Below, piece after piece: positions 60,691-64,000 of a stretch of DNA of 64,000 bases. The notes below the pieces were generated by a model, which worked only from the letters and a program-made list of their open reading frames with translations, was not told the DNA's origin and did not search any database. The translations under genes and the position numbers were made by a program. Positions within the stretch are counted from its first letter, which is position 1, and each line of letters starts with the position of its first letter. The DNA comes from Annona cherimola (lineage: Eukaryota > Streptophyta > Magnoliopsida > Magnoliales > Annonaceae). The DNA lies in NCBI GenBank assembly GCA_030490835.1, contig CM059971.1, positions 98,174,595 through 98,238,594 on the forward strand, read 5' to 3'.

Positions 60691-61725
60691 CGTCACTCGC
60701 ACCAGCTGCCTAACACCAATGGGCCTATTGGCTTTCAATGCGAACAGTCAACGGCCGCCTATCATCGAACCTCCTTGCCGCTGATGCTGATCAAGTCTGA
60801 TCAGGCAGGCATGCCGATTTACTTGTCTTGAATTTTAAATTTCTTTTTTTCAAAAATCAACTTTCGTGAAAATTATGTTTCAAAATTTGGAAAAACTATG
60901 TAAATAATTTTTAAAATGGTTATTATATTATTCCCCCATTTAAAATTTCCATCTGATTATTTTAACGCGATCAAATTAAAGCAAAACATGCGTTGGCAAA
61001 CCTTTATTAATTTTTCTATTAAATACTATTTCCTGCTTGATAATTTTGTCTTTAGAGAGAGTACTTTTTTTATAAGTAATCAATGAGAGGGAACTAATTA
61101 ATTATTAATTTATAAATCCTTGGAATTAGCAATGAGTTTAAAATTTTATGGGAACTTTTGTTGGAGTATATCTTAGCAGCACTCACCTTCTAGCTTGCAG
61201 TATTACTGAGTTTATTGATTTCATATCATCAATATGTGCATTGCCGATGGAAGTTGGAAAGACGCAAAGTTACTATGACTATTGTAAAATGGAAAACATC
61301 AGTCAGGAAAAGAGCAGGAAAAAACCTCTAGAAGTTGGGCCAAAAGTTACTTCCACAATATGTAATGATCACAAGTGATTTGATTCCCTGCGTCCTGCAT
61401 GTTTCATAGTAATAGGTATTAGTTATTTCCTTTCGAGCAAGACAACATTTAGCACCTGTGATGTAATTGAGCTACATATGGGAAGCCATGGAGATGTAAA
61501 AGAGTGTTTTGTCTGCATTTCCTTTTCTATTTGGAGCACTATTTTAGGTATACATACCGTGCTATTCTTGTTTTATTTGCCATTTCCTCCTTGTCAGCAC
61601 AACTTATTGTGATCCTGTTAAAAATTTTGTATTTCCAAAATGATTTGTAATCATCTGTTTCAAATTAAATATTCTGTTTCCTTTGGCCTCATTGTTTGTG
61701 TGTGATAGGTGGATCCCAATTTCCT
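60691..61725. other. Spacer between C/T-rich tracts
   Basis: AT-rich after 60.83 kb. A 76-codon plus-strand frame at 61148-61378 has no recognisable family. Confidence 0.45.
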
Positions 61726-61914
61726 GCGCCTGAGAGCAATACTCCCGAATTACTCCCGGCCTTTCTCCATCGTCGGATTCAGCGGTTCATATGGGAGCCG
61801 TTCGATCAAGGCGCGCGCGTCGAGGACCCCAGGCTGCTATGTCAGGCGCGTCAGACGGGAGCAGGCAAGTTTCTGAATTTGCAATTCGGCCCCCCCGTAC
61901 GAGAGATTTGATTT

Positions 61915-62600
61915 TCGCGCCCACAATTCCTTCCCTTCCTTCTTTCCTCCTCTCCTCTCTCCGCGCGACTGCCTGGCTCCCGCTCCGCCCGCTCTCTCTC
62001 TGCTCGCCCGCTCCCGGCCGCAACACCTCCATCTCTCCCTTCTCTCCTCCTCTTCGCAAATAGCCCCGACCAACCAGCCGCCTGCATCGCCTCCCCAGTC
62101 GGCAGCTCTCCTCTTTTCGCCCGACGGATCGCCTCCCCTCTCTCCCCTCTCTGCTCCTCCCCGCGCCCGGCCGCAGCACCGCGCGCTCACCCTCCTTACT
62201 CCCCTCTCTCCTCCTCCTATCCTCCCCTCTCTCCTCCTCCCATCCTCCCCTCTCTCCTCTCTTCTCCCTCCTCGTCCGTCCCGCCGGCAGCCCCGCTCGC
62301 CTAGTCTCCCTGCTCTCCTCCCTTCTCTCCTCTCTCTCCCTTCTCTCCCCTCCTCTCCCCACGCCCTCCCGCCAGCGACACTGCCATCCCTGCTCTCTCA
62401 TCCTCAATCCTGCGCGCCCGTTCGTTCGCCTCCCCCTTCTCTCCTCCTCCCCGCACCCGCCCGCAACACCCCCCGCTCACCCCCCTTTTTCTCCTCTCTT
62501 CTCTCACCTCCCTCCCGCCAGCGAGCCTGCCCTCCCTAAGCCCTCCTCCGCAGTCCTGCCCGCCCTCCCTCCTCTGTTCTCTCTCCTCCCTGCTCCTTCC
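61915..62600. repeat. Second C/T-rich strand-asymmetric tract
   Basis: Plus strand dominated by CTCCTC, CTCTCT and CCCTCC runs, preceded by a GC-rich, CpG-rich lead-in (61727-61914, with GGCGCGCGCGTCG). Long Arg/Glu/Gly-rich minus-strand frames over it are composition artefacts. Confidence 0.8.
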
Positions 62601-63468
62601 TCGTCACTGACCGATAGCGCCTGCGCTCGCGCCCCTGACCGCCTCCCCCGCCTCTCTGCGCTCGTCGCATTTCAGCCCTCAGTCGGAGGCAGTGGGCCGA
62701 AGTCGTCCTGCTATTTGGTATGTAATAATTATCGCTTAATTATGATAATTCATTGATATTTACAATTCATTGATATTTTTTTTTCATATATCGAAATCGT
62801 ATTTTGTGCCATTGGGCATTAATTGAATGGCTTCATTCCGGTGTTGGGGAGTTGGATCAATAAACGGACTTTCCTGTGTGGTTGCATTTGTTTTAATTGT
62901 AAATTCGAAAATGAAATCTTAAGAAGCAATGTCGACTTTCCTATCTGCGGGATTTCAACGCCAGAAGCAATTGTAGTAAAGCTATTCCATTTTATTTCAT
63001 TTAAGCATTCTATTTTTTTTCCCGCAATTATTTATACTCCTTATACATAGTTTAAACTCCACATAGACGATAATATACTTTACATTAGCAACAAATACAC
63101 TGTAGTAAACTTTACATTTGAGAACAACAATAAATTTGGTTATTTTACAGAAACTAAATTATACACTAGCAATATCACCCAAGAAATTATTTTTGTTCGA
63201 CAACAACAAAAAAAATTGATTGCTAAAATTACAATAAATGGCCGGTTATCGGAAAGTTAATTTTATTCTAAAATACTAAAATTTAGTTGTTAAAGAAAAT
63301 TTGGTTGCTAATGATTTGTAGCATATTCCATATAAATACCAGGAAGAAGACTTGAGTTATCAATAGGTCGTATTTTTAAGTTTAAGAAAATAAGTTTTGT
63401 TTTGGCTGCCAAAACATGATTAAAAAGTTAAACAAAAAAATTGTAACTTAAGAAAGCATCACAATCCA
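62601..63468. other. Spacer, no gene seen
   Basis: GC-rich to about 62.71 kb, then AT-rich. The frame at 62823-63050 has no recognisable family. Confidence 0.5.
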
Positions 63469-63551
63469 GATGGCCGATTGAACTAATTCAATTGTGAATG
63501 GCCGGTTGAACTGATTCAATTGTGAATGGCCGGTTGAACTGATTCAATTGT
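63469..63551. repeat. 28-bp tandem repeat, three copies
   Basis: Copies at 63469-63495 (27 bases, with substitutions), 63496-63523 and 63524-63551 (identical to each other), with the core GGCCGGTTGAACTGATTCAA. Confidence 0.92.
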
Positions 63552-64000
63552 GAATACGTTTCCTTGCTTGTGCTTTTTTGTTAATCATACAACATTTTCC
63601 TTACTATTAATTTTGCCTGAGCAATAAGCTTGATGGCATGTGTGGAACACAAGAATACATATAAATATATATTTTCCATAGTTGTTACTATTATACGTAT
63701 TGGATGTTGTTATCATGGATAAGATATGGAACAATTATCATATTGACATTAATGACATTCAACAAAGTTCCAACTAATTGATCAGTCTTGAATTTAGTGT
63801 TCTTATCTATACCTATATAAACTTTTTGAAAGGTGATCTACCCGTTAGAGTACTAAGGAACATCTTATAACTATGAATTTGCCTGCATGTCTGAAACAGA
63901 TGAGGAATCCATAACTTATTTCACATACTGTACCCACAATCGTCTATTACTTGATATGATTTGCATGTTATATATTGTTCCATGACTCTTTTTCGTGAAC
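63552..64000. other. Spacer to window end, nothing seen
   Basis: AT-rich, no coding region recognised. Confidence 0.5.

Noticed and set aside
60180..60738. Long Ser/Pro/Leu- and Arg/Glu/Gly-rich frames on both strands
   Set aside because: They exist only because the tract is almost pure C/T; overlapping frames on both strands look equally open and no domain is seen.
61787..62407. 206-codon Arg/Glu/Gly-rich minus-strand frame
   Set aside because: Same low-complexity C/T cause; no family resemblance.
1..64000. CRISPR arrays, bacterial operons, tRNA or rRNA genes
   Set aside because: The window is plant nuclear DNA. The short tandem repeats have no spacers, and no tRNA or rRNA signature was recognised by eye; a dedicated scan was not possible.

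Overview
This window is AT-rich nuclear DNA of a flowering plant. It has intron-containing plant genes, plant L1-type LINEs that carry an RNase H domain, Tourist-like and hAT-like miniature transposons, and large gene-poor spacers. The species cannot be named from the sequence. I see no bacterial or organellar features.

Layout. 1.55-4.65 kb: a hAT-type transposon with an exact 8-bp target duplication that carries a dead, 5'-truncated CYP71-like cytochrome P450. 5.47-11.19 kb (minus): an apparently intact six-exon sulfotransferase-like (P-loop) gene; every exon junction keeps frame and gives 344 residues. 11.7-15.1 kb: decayed miniature transposons. 15.1-17.4 kb (minus): a 5'-truncated LINE. 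17.4-25.9 kb: spacer with more miniature elements. 25.90-27.82 kb (minus): an intact four-exon plastid heme-oxygenase-like gene of the HO2 type, with Arg where active HO1 enzymes have the heme-ligand His. 28.0-31.8 kb: nested transposons and spacer. 31.8-34.5 kb (plus): a badly decayed LINE. 34.9-50.8 kb: three minus-strand class-I carboxylesterase (CXE) copies. Two are intact and intronless (41.7-42.7 and 49.7-50.7 kb). The third (34.9-37.7 kb) is dead: it was split by a 1.86-kb non-autonomous LTR retrotransposon and also carries a nonsense codon. 44.3-47.1 kb: hAT-like elements nested three deep. 51.4-52.1 kb: another hAT-like element. 53.5-56.3 kb: the 3' part of an LTR retrotransposon. 56.3-64 kb: spacer with one well-preserved Tourist-like element and two strongly strand-asymmetric C/T-rich tracts.

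Four genes look functional: the sulfotransferase-like gene, HO2-like, and two CXEs. They are unrelated in pathway, apart from the two CXEs, which are tandem duplicates and also share a block around the presumed transcription start. The rest is dominated by transposons, many with legible target duplications, so the order of insertions can be read. The most notable structures are the P450-carrying hAT element, the three-deep hAT nest, a 24-bp perfect palindrome flanked by 9-bp direct repeats inside a nested Tourist-like element, and the LTR insertion that splits a carboxylesterase at a still-readable site.
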